Shown here piece by piece: positions 18,345-27,279 of a stretch of DNA of 58,116 nucleotides. The notes under the pieces are model-generated. The model was not told where the DNA came from. It saw nothing but the letters and a program-made list of their open reading frames with translations, and ran no database searches. This DNA is from an uncultured Clostridia bacterium (lineage in GTDB: Bacteria > Bacillota > Clostridia > UBA1381), in contig CAKSDE010000018.1 in the NCBI GenBank assembly GCA_934444735.1, positions 1-58,116 on the forward strand. Reading direction: 5' to 3'. Positions within the stretch are counted from its first letter, which is position 1. Every line of letters starts with the position of its first letter. Made by a program: the position numbers and the translations under genes.

Positions 18345-18412
18345 GGCAAACCTGTCGAAAGACAGGGACGCAAAGTTAAGTGTCTAACCGGGTAATCCCG
18401 TATGATTGACTG
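18345..18412 (+). ncRNA. Cyclic-di-GMP-I riboswitch aptamer (GEMM-I)
   Basis: The conserved core GGCAAACC, a CCTGTC-GAAA-GACAGG stem with a GNRA tetraloop, GGGACGCAAAG and then TCTAACCGGGTA...GATTGACTGACC match the c-di-GMP-I class. It sits between the promoter and the first exopolysaccharide gene. A terminator follows directly, so c-di-GMP probably controls read-through. Confidence 0.85.
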
Positions 18413-18444
18413 ACCGCATCGGATTATTTCGTATGCGGTTTTTT
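18413..18444 (+). terminator. Riboswitch expression-platform terminator
   Basis: ACCGCAT (18413-18419) pairs with ATGCGGT (18433-18439), followed by six T. It begins at the last bases of the aptamer, so formation of the ligand-bound aptamer and of the terminator stem may compete. Confidence 0.75.
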
Positions 18445-18486
18445 GATATATAAAAATGCACGAAAGGACGATAAAGGGGGGATTTT

Positions 18487-19701
18487 TTGAAGAGCTTAAA
18501 AAAATTGAAGAGTTATTTCGGAAAAATAAGCCCGGACTGTATGGCGGTATGCTTATACCTGCTGTTTTTGCCGGGGACAATTGTTGAAACCCCTTTCGGA
18601 TCCTTGCTGAAGGTTGTTACAATACCGGTGATACTGATTCTTTTTTATAAGCTTCTGTTCGGCAAAAACAAGCCGATTCGCTTTAACGGAATCCAGGCGG
18701 TATATTTGATTTATACGGTATATACCGTTTGGGAGCTTTTGCTGTTGAATACCGAAACCTCTATGACCATGACAAAGGATATGCTTTTGACCTGTGCGGC
18801 AATTCTCCTTATGTCGATGAGGGTATATAACAAAACCGAAAGAGATTTTATGGAAAAAACATGGATCGCGGTGGGAATTATATCGCTTTATTTCGGACTC
18901 TTCAGCACTCAGGAGGTGTTCGGAGAGGGGAGAGTTACCGTATATGTCCTGGGATTTTATGAGGATCCGAATCAGTTTTGCGGCTATTTTATTATGCCGG
19001 TCATGATATATATAAAGCGTATCCTCAATAAATCAAAGCTGACGCCTCTTTATATCGCACTTTTGCTCCTGACATTGTATGCCGTTTTACAAACGGGATC
19101 GCGCGGAGGTCTTATCGGTATTGTTGCCGGGATTGCGGTATTTGTGATTTTGGGAATAAAGAGCATGAAGGGCAGAATTGCCATTATTGCCGGGGGTATA
19201 CTTTGCGCCGTATTTGTAATGCAGGTTGTATTTCCGCTTTTGCCGCAGGAGGTGCAGGACAGATACTCGGTCGAGAGTGTATCGGAGGATAAAGGCTCGG
19301 GAAGATTTGAGATATGGAAGTATCTTATTGAGTATACTGCGGAAAAACCAGAGAGGATTATACACGGCTCGGGACTGTATTCTACGGGTGACACTCTGGC
19401 AAATTCGGGACTCGGACTTTCCGCAAGATGGGCACATAACCAGTTTATTCAGGTCTTTGCCGATCAGGGGATAATAGGACTTTTCTTGTTTTTGGCATTT
19501 GCAGCTATGTGCTTTTTCAGAAATATCAGGAAAAATCCTGAATTTGCCTGCGCATTTGCGGCGGTTATGGCATTATCGTTTTCTTTAACGTTTTATGTGT
19601 TCAAACCGTATATAAATATTGTTATAATGTGTGCAATGACTTTTGAAGATGAAGAAAGGGTGAAAAAAACAGATGATAAAATCGCTAAAAAAGCTCTTTG
19701 A
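18487..19701 (+). CDS. O-antigen ligase/polymerase-like membrane protein (Wzy)
   Basis: A 404-residue protein with about eleven hydrophobic segments and a large outside loop containing LQTGSRGGLIG and ARWAHNQFIQVFADQGIIGL, the patterns of the Wzy_C (O-antigen ligase/polymerase) family. It would polymerise lipid-linked repeat units on the outer face of the membrane. It starts with TTG at 18487 behind AAAGGGGGG. It is the first gene after the riboswitch and overlaps the next gene by 29 nt. Confidence 0.82.
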   Translation: MKSLKKLKSYFGKISPDCMAVCLYLLFLPGTIVETPFGSLLKVVTIPVILILFYKLLFGKNKPIRFNGIQAVYLIYTVYTVWELLLLNTETSMTMTKDMLLTCAAILLMSMRVYNKTERDFMEKTWIAVGIISLYFGLFSTQEVFGEGRVTVYVLGFYEDPNQFCGYFIMPVMIYIKRILNKSKLTPLYIALLLLTLYAVLQTGSRGGLIGIVAGIAVFVILGIKSMKGRIAIIAGGILCAVFVMQVVFPLLPQEVQDRYSVESVSEDKGSGRFEIWKYLIEYTAEKPERIIHGSGLYSTGDTLANSGLGLSARWAHNQFIQVFADQGIIGLFLFLAFAAMCFFRNIRKNPEFACAFAAVMALSFSLTFYVFKPYINIVIMCAMTFEDEERVKKTDDKIAKKAL

Positions 19702-21049
19702 GAAGATTTTTATGTATGCTAAAAAGATATGCGTGCTGAGCGTGCGGCAGCTGGTTGCGGTCGGAATCGCGGCGGTTATTATTTCAAGCGCTGTGACCGG
19801 TTTTGACGCGGTAAAAGAATCGCATTACCGCTCTATGGATATATCTCTTAACTATGACGGTGCGCAGTACGGACTTACTCCGTTACAGGGGAGATTTGAT
19901 ATAAATAAGATCAAATCGGACAAGGTTATCGAGGCGGCGATTGAGAAAACGGGAGATAAAAGTCTTACCGTTGAAAATGTAAAGCCGAGGATTACAATTG
20001 ACGCGAAGATGCCGAAATCGGCGGTGGACAAGACTATATCGGCAATATCGGAGGGCGGCAGCTATTCGTATACTCCGGCGGAATTTGTGGTGTACTACAG
20101 CCAGAAAAAGAAATACGGTCAAAACTATACTATTGATTTTTTGAATGCACTTGCCGAGAGTTATAAGGAATTTTTCGCCAAGACGTATTCGGATAAAAAT
20201 GTGGTGCTTGAATTTGATAAAAGCAATGAATATAGCGCGGAGGATTATGACGAGATCTGCGAAATACTGACCGATAAGGTTAATTCGATGATTAACTATC
20301 TCGGTGAAAAACAGGAAAACGGTGTGGATTTTGTGTCAAACGATACGGGCTGCAAATATTCCGATCTGATAACGTCGCTTGTAAATATTCGCGATATTAA
20401 TATAGAAAAGCTGAGCGCATATATTCGGCAGAATCAGGTATCCAAAGATAAAGATATGTTCCTGAACAAGAAAAAATATCTGATTGACAGCGAAACGAGA
20501 AATTATGATTATCTAAAGGGTGCGTCGGATATATCGAATGAGTCTTTGAATATATATGACGCGAGAATTTCGGGTGTGGCTTTTGTCCCGACGCTTGATG
20601 AGGATAATGAGTTTTATATGAGCCGCACCAAAACGGGTATCGATAATCTGTCGAAAATTTCTTATCAGAACGGGAAAAAGGCGGCAGACGTCAAAAAGAC
20701 CATAGACGATTATCAGGATCAGTACGATAAATTTGAAAAGGCGGCGGAATCCACGGAGCAAATGCATGAGAGCGCCGAGAGTATAATTGCGGAAATTGAG
20801 GAAAACCTCGACAAAATTTCCGATTTGGCAATAAGAACCGATAACGAATATATCGCAAAGAAAAACAATAATTATCTGACGGTTACATCGCCGAGCGAAT
20901 ATAAGATTTCGCCTGTTCCGTGGGTGAAGCACGTGATAATTCTTTCGATAATCATGATTGCCGCAATACGGCTTTTGAGGGTGGCAAAGAGGATCATATT
21001 AAGACAGGGGAAGAAGGAGAACGAGGAAAATGAATCTGAAACTGTTTGA
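19673..21049 (+). CDS. Wzz-like polysaccharide co-polymerase, copy 1
   Basis: A 458-residue protein with one hydrophobic segment near residues 25-45 and another near 418-440, and a long, mostly helical region between, with coiled-coil-like stretches at about 325-380. A short Pro-containing motif (SPVPWVK) just before the second membrane segment resembles chain-length regulators. No kinase domain follows. It overlaps the genes on both sides. The assignment rests on topology and position beside a polymerase, not on strong sequence motifs. Confidence 0.6.
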   Translation: MIKSLKKLFEKIFMYAKKICVLSVRQLVAVGIAAVIISSAVTGFDAVKESHYRSMDISLNYDGAQYGLTPLQGRFDINKIKSDKVIEAAIEKTGDKSLTVENVKPRITIDAKMPKSAVDKTISAISEGGSYSYTPAEFVVYYSQKKKYGQNYTIDFLNALAESYKEFFAKTYSDKNVVLEFDKSNEYSAEDYDEICEILTDKVNSMINYLGEKQENGVDFVSNDTGCKYSDLITSLVNIRDINIEKLSAYIRQNQVSKDKDMFLNKKKYLIDSETRNYDYLKGASDISNESLNIYDARISGVAFVPTLDEDNEFYMSRTKTGIDNLSKISYQNGKKAADVKKTIDDYQDQYDKFEKAAESTEQMHESAESIIAEIEENLDKISDLAIRTDNEYIAKKNNNYLTVTSPSEYKISPVPWVKHVIILSIIMIAAIRLLRVAKRIILRQGKKENEENESETV

Positions 21050-22430
21050 TATTTTTAAATATTTACTGAAATGGAAGTACAGAATCATAGCGGTTGTAAT
21101 TCTCGCATTTGTTGCCGCGCGCCTTTATGTGGACAGGATTCAGACAAGCAGTGCAAAGGTGATTATAAAATATAACGATTCGCAAATTTCGGAGGGGACG
21201 TTCCCCGACGGAGAAACGTTTGATCAATATCAGATTTCCTCCCCGGAGGTACTGCAAAACGTTATAAACGCGCTGGGACTTGGCGACAGTGTTGAGGCGT
21301 TAAGGCGCAGAATCGATGTTTCGCCGATTATTTCATCTTCGGTTCAAGAGTTAAAAGCGGCAAAGGCAAAGGACGGCGAGGAATATGTGTATAATCCCGA
21401 TACCTTTATTATCACCTATTCTGGAAAGGGCGATCAGTCGGCATATAAGGTAAGAGCTCTTTTGGAAACGCTTGTATTTAAGTATGTCGATTATTATTCC
21501 GAATCGTATCATGCCTTTGCGGCGATAAACAATGCGCTTGCCGATGATAATCTGGAAAACTATGATTATATCGAAGTTACCGAGATAATGGAGAATAATA
21601 TAAAAGAGATTATAAGCGGATTGGAAAAATATAAGGCGGCGGACGCGGATTTCCGCTCAACTGGCACAGGATATTCTTTTCAGGATTTGATTTATGAATA
21701 CGAGCATCTGCAAAAGAGCAATATCCCGACTCTTTATGCGGAGATTTACGAGGGGAAGATATCGAAAAATCCCGAGCGTTTGGTGGAGCTTTACAGACAA
21801 AGAGAAAACGAGTCGCTCCTAAAACAGAAAAACTTTGAGGAAACCGCCGCGATGACAAAGACCAAGATGGATTCTTTTTCCGAGGCAAATAAGGAGCTTC
21901 CCAATGCGTATAACTATAAGAACAATAATCAAAATAACGACGATTTGGCAATTTTAGACGGTGTGTATGATGATAACAGACAGAGAACAGCGTCAAAAAC
22001 AACGTATGATACATTGATTGAAAATTACACAAATCAGCTAATTTCGGCAAACGATTCTTATTTAGAGGCGATGCATTGTAAAAAGATAGCCGATATTTTT
22101 GAAAAAGGAGCGGCAAAAGGTGTTGATACCGAAGTCTTAAAAGAAAGTGTGGAAAAAGAGATAAGTGAGTCGGCGGAAAAGATGAAGGTTCTCTCGGAAT
22201 CGCTTTCGGCAACTGTTGATGACTATAACGATTACAGCGCACAGAAGCATATATCGCTTTTGACGGGTGTTAAATGCTATGATAACGTGAGTGCGAGTCT
22301 GTATGAGCTGATTGCGGTATTTATTGCCGGAGTCGGCATGGTGCTTTTGGCATTGATTGCGGAGATTACAAGAGTATACAAAGAAGAACAGAAAAGAGCG
22401 GTCGGCAAGGACGACGGCGAAGAGGAGTAA
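21030..22430 (+). CDS. Wzz-like polysaccharide co-polymerase, copy 2
   Basis: A 466-residue protein with the same build as its neighbour: a membrane segment at about residues 17-35, a long helical outside part, and a second membrane segment near 428-448 followed by a charged tail. Local similarity to copy 1 (for example YTFIITYSGKG versus AEFVVYYSQKK contexts, and the ENYDYIEVTEIME region versus SAEDYDEICEIL) suggests an old duplication. It overlaps copy 1 by 20 nt. A joint role in chain length or export is inferred. Confidence 0.6.
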   Translation: MNLKLFDIFKYLLKWKYRIIAVVILAFVAARLYVDRIQTSSAKVIIKYNDSQISEGTFPDGETFDQYQISSPEVLQNVINALGLGDSVEALRRRIDVSPIISSSVQELKAAKAKDGEEYVYNPDTFIITYSGKGDQSAYKVRALLETLVFKYVDYYSESYHAFAAINNALADDNLENYDYIEVTEIMENNIKEIISGLEKYKAADADFRSTGTGYSFQDLIYEYEHLQKSNIPTLYAEIYEGKISKNPERLVELYRQRENESLLKQKNFEETAAMTKTKMDSFSEANKELPNAYNYKNNNQNNDDLAILDGVYDDNRQRTASKTTYDTLIENYTNQLISANDSYLEAMHCKKIADIFEKGAAKGVDTEVLKESVEKEISESAEKMKVLSESLSATVDDYNDYSAQKHISLLTGVKCYDNVSASLYELIAVFIAGVGMVLLALIAEITRVYKEEQKRAVGKDDGEEE

Positions 22431-22434
22431 AAAA

Positions 22435-23601
22435 ATGCAGGAAAAGAAAAAACTGCTGTTTGTATGCAATAATTTGCATATAGGAGGAATACAGCGTTCG
22501 CTTTTGAATCTTTTGTCAGAAATTGCGGATAAATACGATATAACCCTGTTTTTGTTTTACCCGAAGGGCGAATATGCTCTGCCGGAGAATGTGAGGGTAA
22601 TATCAGCCGGAAAATTTTCGCACATTTTGGGAATGTCGCAGAGCGAGGCGGCAGCGGAGGGACTTTTTACCAAGATTTGGCGCGGATTCTGGGCGGCTTT
22701 TACGCATATTTTCGGGTGCAGAATACCGTTTTCGCTGCTTTGCTCTGCGGTAAAAATAGAAGGGGAATTTGACGCTGCAATATCCTTTATGCAGAACTCG
22801 GCATACCGCTATTTTTACGGCGGCTGCAACGAGCTTGTGATAAAGAGTGTGCGTGCAAAGAAGAAGATAAGCTTTGTACACTGCGATTTTGAGCATTATT
22901 TCGGGAATAACAAATATAACAGAGAGTATTACCGCAAATTCGATAATATTGCCTGTGTGTCCGAATCATGCGCAAATGTATTTAAAAGAGTCTGCCCGGA
23001 GCTGGCGGATAAAACGGTTACGGTACACAATTGCTTTAATTTTTCCGAGATGAGTAAATTGTCCGCCGAATTTTTGGGAGAGCGGCGTGAGGAGAGAGTA
23101 AATATCTTTACCGCGGCGAGAATAAGCGAGGAAAAGGGAATACTTCGCATGATTGCTGTTTTTGAACGCTTAAAGAAAAAAGGATATAAATTTATCTGGC
23201 GGATTGCAGGCGGAGGGGCTATGTATGATACGGCAAAAAAGATGTGCCGTGAGCATGGACTTTTCGATGATATAATCTTTTTGGGAATACAGAAAAATCC
23301 CTATCCGTATTTTAAGGCGGCGGATATCGTTCTGGTACCGTCGTATGATGAGGCGGCGCCGATGGTGTTCGGTGAGGCGGCGGCTTTCGGTGTGCCGATT
23401 TTAACGACCGATACCGTATCGGCAAAGGAGCTGGTCGGGGAAAAAGGTATAGGCTGGGTGTGCGAAAACACAGATGATGCGATAGAAAGTGCACTGGATA
23501 GACTTTTGTGCGAACCGAAGAAAATTTATGAAAAGAGATATTCTCCGATCGGGGATAACGGTACGGCAATACGTGAGTTTGACGATGTTTTGACGAGGTA
23601 G
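22435..23601 (+). CDS. Glycosyltransferase, GT4-like
   Basis: A 388-residue GT-B fold enzyme. The N-terminus KLLFVCNNLHIGGIQRSLLNLL contains the GG-Q-R acceptor-side motif; FTAARISEEKGI and GGGAMYDTAKK lie in the donor domain, and PSYDEAAPMVFGEAAAFG carries the E-x7-E donor-binding motif. The ATG at 22435 overlaps no coding frame and has GAGGAG from the end of the previous gene as ribosome site; a longer frame from 22357 runs inside that gene and is not used. Confidence 0.87.
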   Translation: MQEKKKLLFVCNNLHIGGIQRSLLNLLSEIADKYDITLFLFYPKGEYALPENVRVISAGKFSHILGMSQSEAAAEGLFTKIWRGFWAAFTHIFGCRIPFSLLCSAVKIEGEFDAAISFMQNSAYRYFYGGCNELVIKSVRAKKKISFVHCDFEHYFGNNKYNREYYRKFDNIACVSESCANVFKRVCPELADKTVTVHNCFNFSEMSKLSAEFLGERREERVNIFTAARISEEKGILRMIAVFERLKKKGYKFIWRIAGGGAMYDTAKKMCREHGLFDDIIFLGIQKNPYPYFKAADIVLVPSYDEAAPMVFGEAAAFGVPILTTDTVSAKELVGEKGIGWVCENTDDAIESALDRLLCEPKKIYEKRYSPIGDNGTAIREFDDVLTR

Positions 23602-23604
23602 GAT

Positions 23605-24669
23605 ATGATTGGTATTATCTATTGCGGGCAGATTGAACTATCGCCCTTTGTAAAAAAGTATATTGCGGCATTGGAGCGGGAAAATGTCACATATGAGATT
23701 GTGCATTGGAACAGGAGCGGCACAAAGATGCCCGACGATGACAAAAACCGCACGTTTTCCGCGCAGGTGGACAGATACGGCAGTCTTTGGGGGAAGGTTC
23801 TGCCTTATTTGCAGTTCCGCCGATTTGCAAAGCAGATGATAAAAAAAAGAAATTACGAAAAGCTGATAATTCTAACGACTCAAACGGCATTTATGATCCC
23901 AGATCTGCTTTTCGGAAAATACAAAAACAGGTATTTCTTCGATTATCGCGATACGTCATACGAATATATAAAACCTTATAAAAAGCTGGTGGATAAGATT
24001 ATTAAAAAATCATCATTTACCGCTGTATCTTCTCCCGGGTTTAAAAAATATCTGACAGATGAAAAAGAGCTGATTGTTGCACATAATTTCCAATATGAAT
24101 ATTATGATAACCGCGCGGCAAGGTGTGTTAAGAGTGAGCCCGAAAAAATTGTTATCGGCTATATCGGCTATCTGCGCGAGTATGATTATCTGATAAAGCT
24201 TGCCGAAAAAATCGGCGCCGATACGCGGTTCGAGCTGCATATTCACGGCTCGGGCGACTGTCTTTCGGCGCTTTCGGATTTTGCCGAGGCTTACCCGAAT
24301 ATCAGCGTGTACGGCGCGTATGATGAAAAGGACAAGATGAAGATTGTCGATACATTTGATATGATATGCTACAACTACCCGAAAAGTTTTGTGAATTATC
24401 CTGCCGTGGCAAATAAGTTTTATGACGGTCTGATAAGAAAAAAACCGATGTTCGGCAATTCCGATACATTCTCGGGTGAGCTGATAGCTCAAAACGGGCT
24501 GGGAATAAGCTTACCCGAAACAGAGGAAAATGTGACCGATAAAATATATGAATATTACAGTACATTTGATGAAAAAGAATTTGAGGAAAACTGCGAGAGA
24601 GTTTTAAAAAAAGTAATTGATGAGGACGCATACTATACCGGAAAGATAGAAGAATTTGTAAAGAGTTAG
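23605..24669 (+). CDS. Glycosyltransferase, GT-B fold
   Basis: A 354-residue protein with a Rossmann-like N-terminal half and a donor half containing VIGYIGYLREYDYLIKLA and HIHGSGDCLSALS. It resembles GT4-type enzymes of capsule loci, but the usual E-x7-E is not clear. Its last bases and stop codon lie within a short sequence resembling the end of the MITE-like element at 16976. Confidence 0.72.
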   Translation: MIGIIYCGQIELSPFVKKYIAALERENVTYEIVHWNRSGTKMPDDDKNRTFSAQVDRYGSLWGKVLPYLQFRRFAKQMIKKRNYEKLIILTTQTAFMIPDLLFGKYKNRYFFDYRDTSYEYIKPYKKLVDKIIKKSSFTAVSSPGFKKYLTDEKELIVAHNFQYEYYDNRAARCVKSEPEKIVIGYIGYLREYDYLIKLAEKIGADTRFELHIHGSGDCLSALSDFAEAYPNISVYGAYDEKDKMKIVDTFDMICYNYPKSFVNYPAVANKFYDGLIRKKPMFGNSDTFSGELIAQNGLGISLPETEENVTDKIYEYYSTFDEKEFEENCERVLKKVIDEDAYYTGKIEEFVKS

Positions 24670-24684
24670 TTTTGCAATTGCCTA
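24665..24684. repeat. Remnant of a MITE-like terminal repeat
   Basis: The 20 bases match 17171-17190, the right end of the element in the pst operon, at 18 of 20 positions. No matching partner end is visible nearby. The TAG stop of the upstream glycosyltransferase (24667-24669) falls inside it. Confidence 0.5.
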
Positions 24685-24701
24685 ATGAAGGAGAGATAAA
24701 T

Positions 24702-25739
24702 ATGTCAGAGCCGATGTTCAGCATAATAGTGCCGATATACGGCGTGGAAAAATATCTGGAACAGTGCATAAAAAGCATAATTGAGCAGGATTTTGATGAT
24801 TTTGAACTTATATTGGTTGATGACGGTTCGCGCGACCGATGCCCCGAAATCATTGATGAGTATGCCAAAAAAGATGCGCGTATAAAGGTGATTCACAAGA
24901 AGAATGAGGGACTTGTGCGTGCGAGAAATTCGGGACTTATGATTGCAAAAGGCGAGTATATCGTAAATGTTGACGGTGATGATTACATGATAAAAGGGGC
25001 GCTGCGCTGCCTTTGGGATAATATCTGCCAAACGCACGCCGATGTCTATCTGTTCGGCTTTATAATCGGTGATGACACAGGGAGTACCGCTGAAATTCCG
25101 AATATCCCGAAGGGGCTTTATAATGACGGGGACAGTAAACGTGCGCTTTATGAAAAGATAATTTATGATCCCGAAAAACCGTTTTTCGCGTTCGGGACAT
25201 ATCCGAGCGTATGGTCGAGGATTGTAAAAAGGGAGCTTTTTTCAGATGTGCGTTTAAAAATTGACGAATCGCTCGATATAGGCGAGGATTTTGCAACGAC
25301 TCTACCGATTATGCTAAAAGCAGAAACGATATTTTTTATCCCCGAGCCGCTCTATTATTATCGGATTGTCGGGAGTTCCGCAAGCCACAAGTTTAACATA
25401 AACGAGATGAAATTTTTTGCGTCAATGCTTGAAGGCTTTGAAAAAGGCGGTATCGATATATCACTTTACAATATAAAAAATCAGCTCGGCGCGTATGCGG
25501 TATATGTTTTTTACAATTATCTGTACGAGTATATCCTTATGACCGACGACTATAAAGAATATAAGGAAAGAATCCGAAAGACAGATGAAATAATATTTCG
25601 CTATATCGGATATGCCCGATATAATTTTAAGGATAAGCGCTCCGTTATAATGATGGGGATTATGAAAAACAGACTGTGGCGGATTTTGTGGATATATGCA
25701 AAGAAGAAAGGGAGAAAGCGCTATGATGGGAAAGAGTAA
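24702..25739 (+). CDS. Glycosyltransferase family 2
   Basis: A 345-residue GT-A enzyme. The start FSIIVPIYGVEKYLEQCI, the nucleotide-binding LILVDDGSRDRC and the DxD-type NVDGDDY are classic GT2 motifs. The C-terminal third is helical and may bind the membrane. ATG 24702 is preferred because AAGGAGAG precedes it. It overlaps the flippase gene by 17 nt. Confidence 0.88.
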   Translation: MSEPMFSIIVPIYGVEKYLEQCIKSIIEQDFDDFELILVDDGSRDRCPEIIDEYAKKDARIKVIHKKNEGLVRARNSGLMIAKGEYIVNVDGDDYMIKGALRCLWDNICQTHADVYLFGFIIGDDTGSTAEIPNIPKGLYNDGDSKRALYEKIIYDPEKPFFAFGTYPSVWSRIVKRELFSDVRLKIDESLDIGEDFATTLPIMLKAETIFFIPEPLYYYRIVGSSASHKFNINEMKFFASMLEGFEKGGIDISLYNIKNQLGAYAVYVFYNYLYEYILMTDDYKEYKERIRKTDEIIFRYIGYARYNFKDKRSVIMMGIMKNRLWRILWIYAKKKGRKRYDGKE

Positions 25740-27261
25740 ACAGCTCGCATTGAATATGCTCTCACAGGTTGTGGCATTTTTGCTGTCGCTTGCAATAAAT
25801 TTCTTCCTGATACCGGTGATTATTGAAAAAATCGGGAAAGAGATATACGGATTTTACAGTCTGGCTGATAATTTTTTGGAGTATGCAACGGTGATTACAA
25901 CCGTTATAAACGGTATGGCAAACCGATTCATAACCGTGGCTTACTCAAAAGGCGAGATTGAGGACGCAAACAAATATTTCACCTCGGTGACGTTGGTAAA
26001 TGTGCTTTTAACGGTCGTTCTGGCAATACCTGCGATAATTTTGGTACTGTTTTTGGAAAATATAATAAACGTTCCGGCAAATCATGTATGGGATATAAAA
26101 TGCCTGTGGGCGTTTACCTTTATGATGTTTTTCGTGAATTTGATATTCTCGAGATACGAAGTGGCGCCGTTTGTAAAGAACCGCCTGGAGGTTACGGCGC
26201 TTATAAATATGACAAGCATCATGATAAAAGCGATACTTCTTATGATTGTATACTCGCTTTGCTATCCTTATATAGGATATATTGGGGTGATTGTGTTTTT
26301 GTGCGCTGTCTATTCGGCGGTAATTAAGGTCAGGTTCAAAAATAAGCTTACGCCCGATCTGAAGTTTAAAAAGGAGCTTTTTGACTGGGGTACAGTAAAA
26401 GAATTGGCAAGAGTCGGGGTTTGGAACTCGGTAAGTCAGCTGAGCCAGCTCCTTTTTACCGGACTTGATCTGCTTATTGCAAATATTTTTATCGGCGCGG
26501 AGGAGATGAGTATATTATCTATCGCAAAGACGCTGCCGATAATGATTATAAGCTTTATAGGAGTTATTGCGGGGGCATTTCATCCGTCTATGACGATTAG
26601 CTATTCAACGCAGACTACCGATCGTTTTGTAGATGAGGCAAAATTTGCCTCGAAAATGTGCGGATTTATATGCTCTGTGCCGGTTATCGGCATTGTGGTA
26701 TTCGGAAAAGAGTTCTTCTCACTTTGGCTGCCGACTCTCACGGCAGGTGAAATAAGCCGTATACAGATTCTCTCGATTTTAACGCTTCTGCCGCAGATGC
26801 TAAGCATTTATGTTTTTCCGCTTTATCAGATAAATACGATTACCTGCCGTGTACGCATACCGGCAATACTCGACTGCATAATCGGTGTATTAAACATTGT
26901 GATTGTATATCTGCTTTTGAGCTTTACCGATCTCGGACTTTATGCGATTGCCGGGGTAAGCTCAACACTTTTGATTTTAAAAATACTTTTATTTGTGCCG
27001 ATTTATGCGGCGAATAGCATTAAAGTAAAAAAGAGGACGTTTTATCCGTATATAATAAGAGGAATTGTGCTGAATCTGGCAGTTATGCTGATATGCATAT
27101 GCGTAAGAAAAGTTATTGCCGCGGATTCGTGGCTTATGCTTATTATTGCCGCATCAGCGGCGGCAGTGATAGGATACGGCGTGGGATTTTTAATTATTTT
27201 TTCAAAAGGAGAGCGTAAAAAAGCTCTTGGTGCAATTAAAGAGAAAATCAGCAGAAAATAA
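25723..27261 (+). CDS. Polysaccharide flippase, Wzx/MOP superfamily
   Basis: A 512-residue membrane protein with 12 to 14 hydrophobic segments of the polysaccharide biosynthesis/MATE-like superfamily. LNMLSQVVAFLLSLAINFFLIPVIIEKIGKE is the typical first segment region. It would flip undecaprenyl-linked repeat units to the outside. ATG 25723 is preceded by AAGGGAG; a TTG-like longer frame lies within the GT2 gene. Confidence 0.88.
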   Translation: MMGKSKQLALNMLSQVVAFLLSLAINFFLIPVIIEKIGKEIYGFYSLADNFLEYATVITTVINGMANRFITVAYSKGEIEDANKYFTSVTLVNVLLTVVLAIPAIILVLFLENIINVPANHVWDIKCLWAFTFMMFFVNLIFSRYEVAPFVKNRLEVTALINMTSIMIKAILLMIVYSLCYPYIGYIGVIVFLCAVYSAVIKVRFKNKLTPDLKFKKELFDWGTVKELARVGVWNSVSQLSQLLFTGLDLLIANIFIGAEEMSILSIAKTLPIMIISFIGVIAGAFHPSMTISYSTQTTDRFVDEAKFASKMCGFICSVPVIGIVVFGKEFFSLWLPTLTAGEISRIQILSILTLLPQMLSIYVFPLYQINTITCRVRIPAILDCIIGVLNIVIVYLLLSFTDLGLYAIAGVSSTLLILKILLFVPIYAANSIKVKKRTFYPYIIRGIVLNLAVMLICICVRKVIAADSWLMLIIAASAAAVIGYGVGFLIIFSKGERKKALGAIKEKISRK

Positions 27262-27279
27262 TAAATTGGAGGTTAGTTA

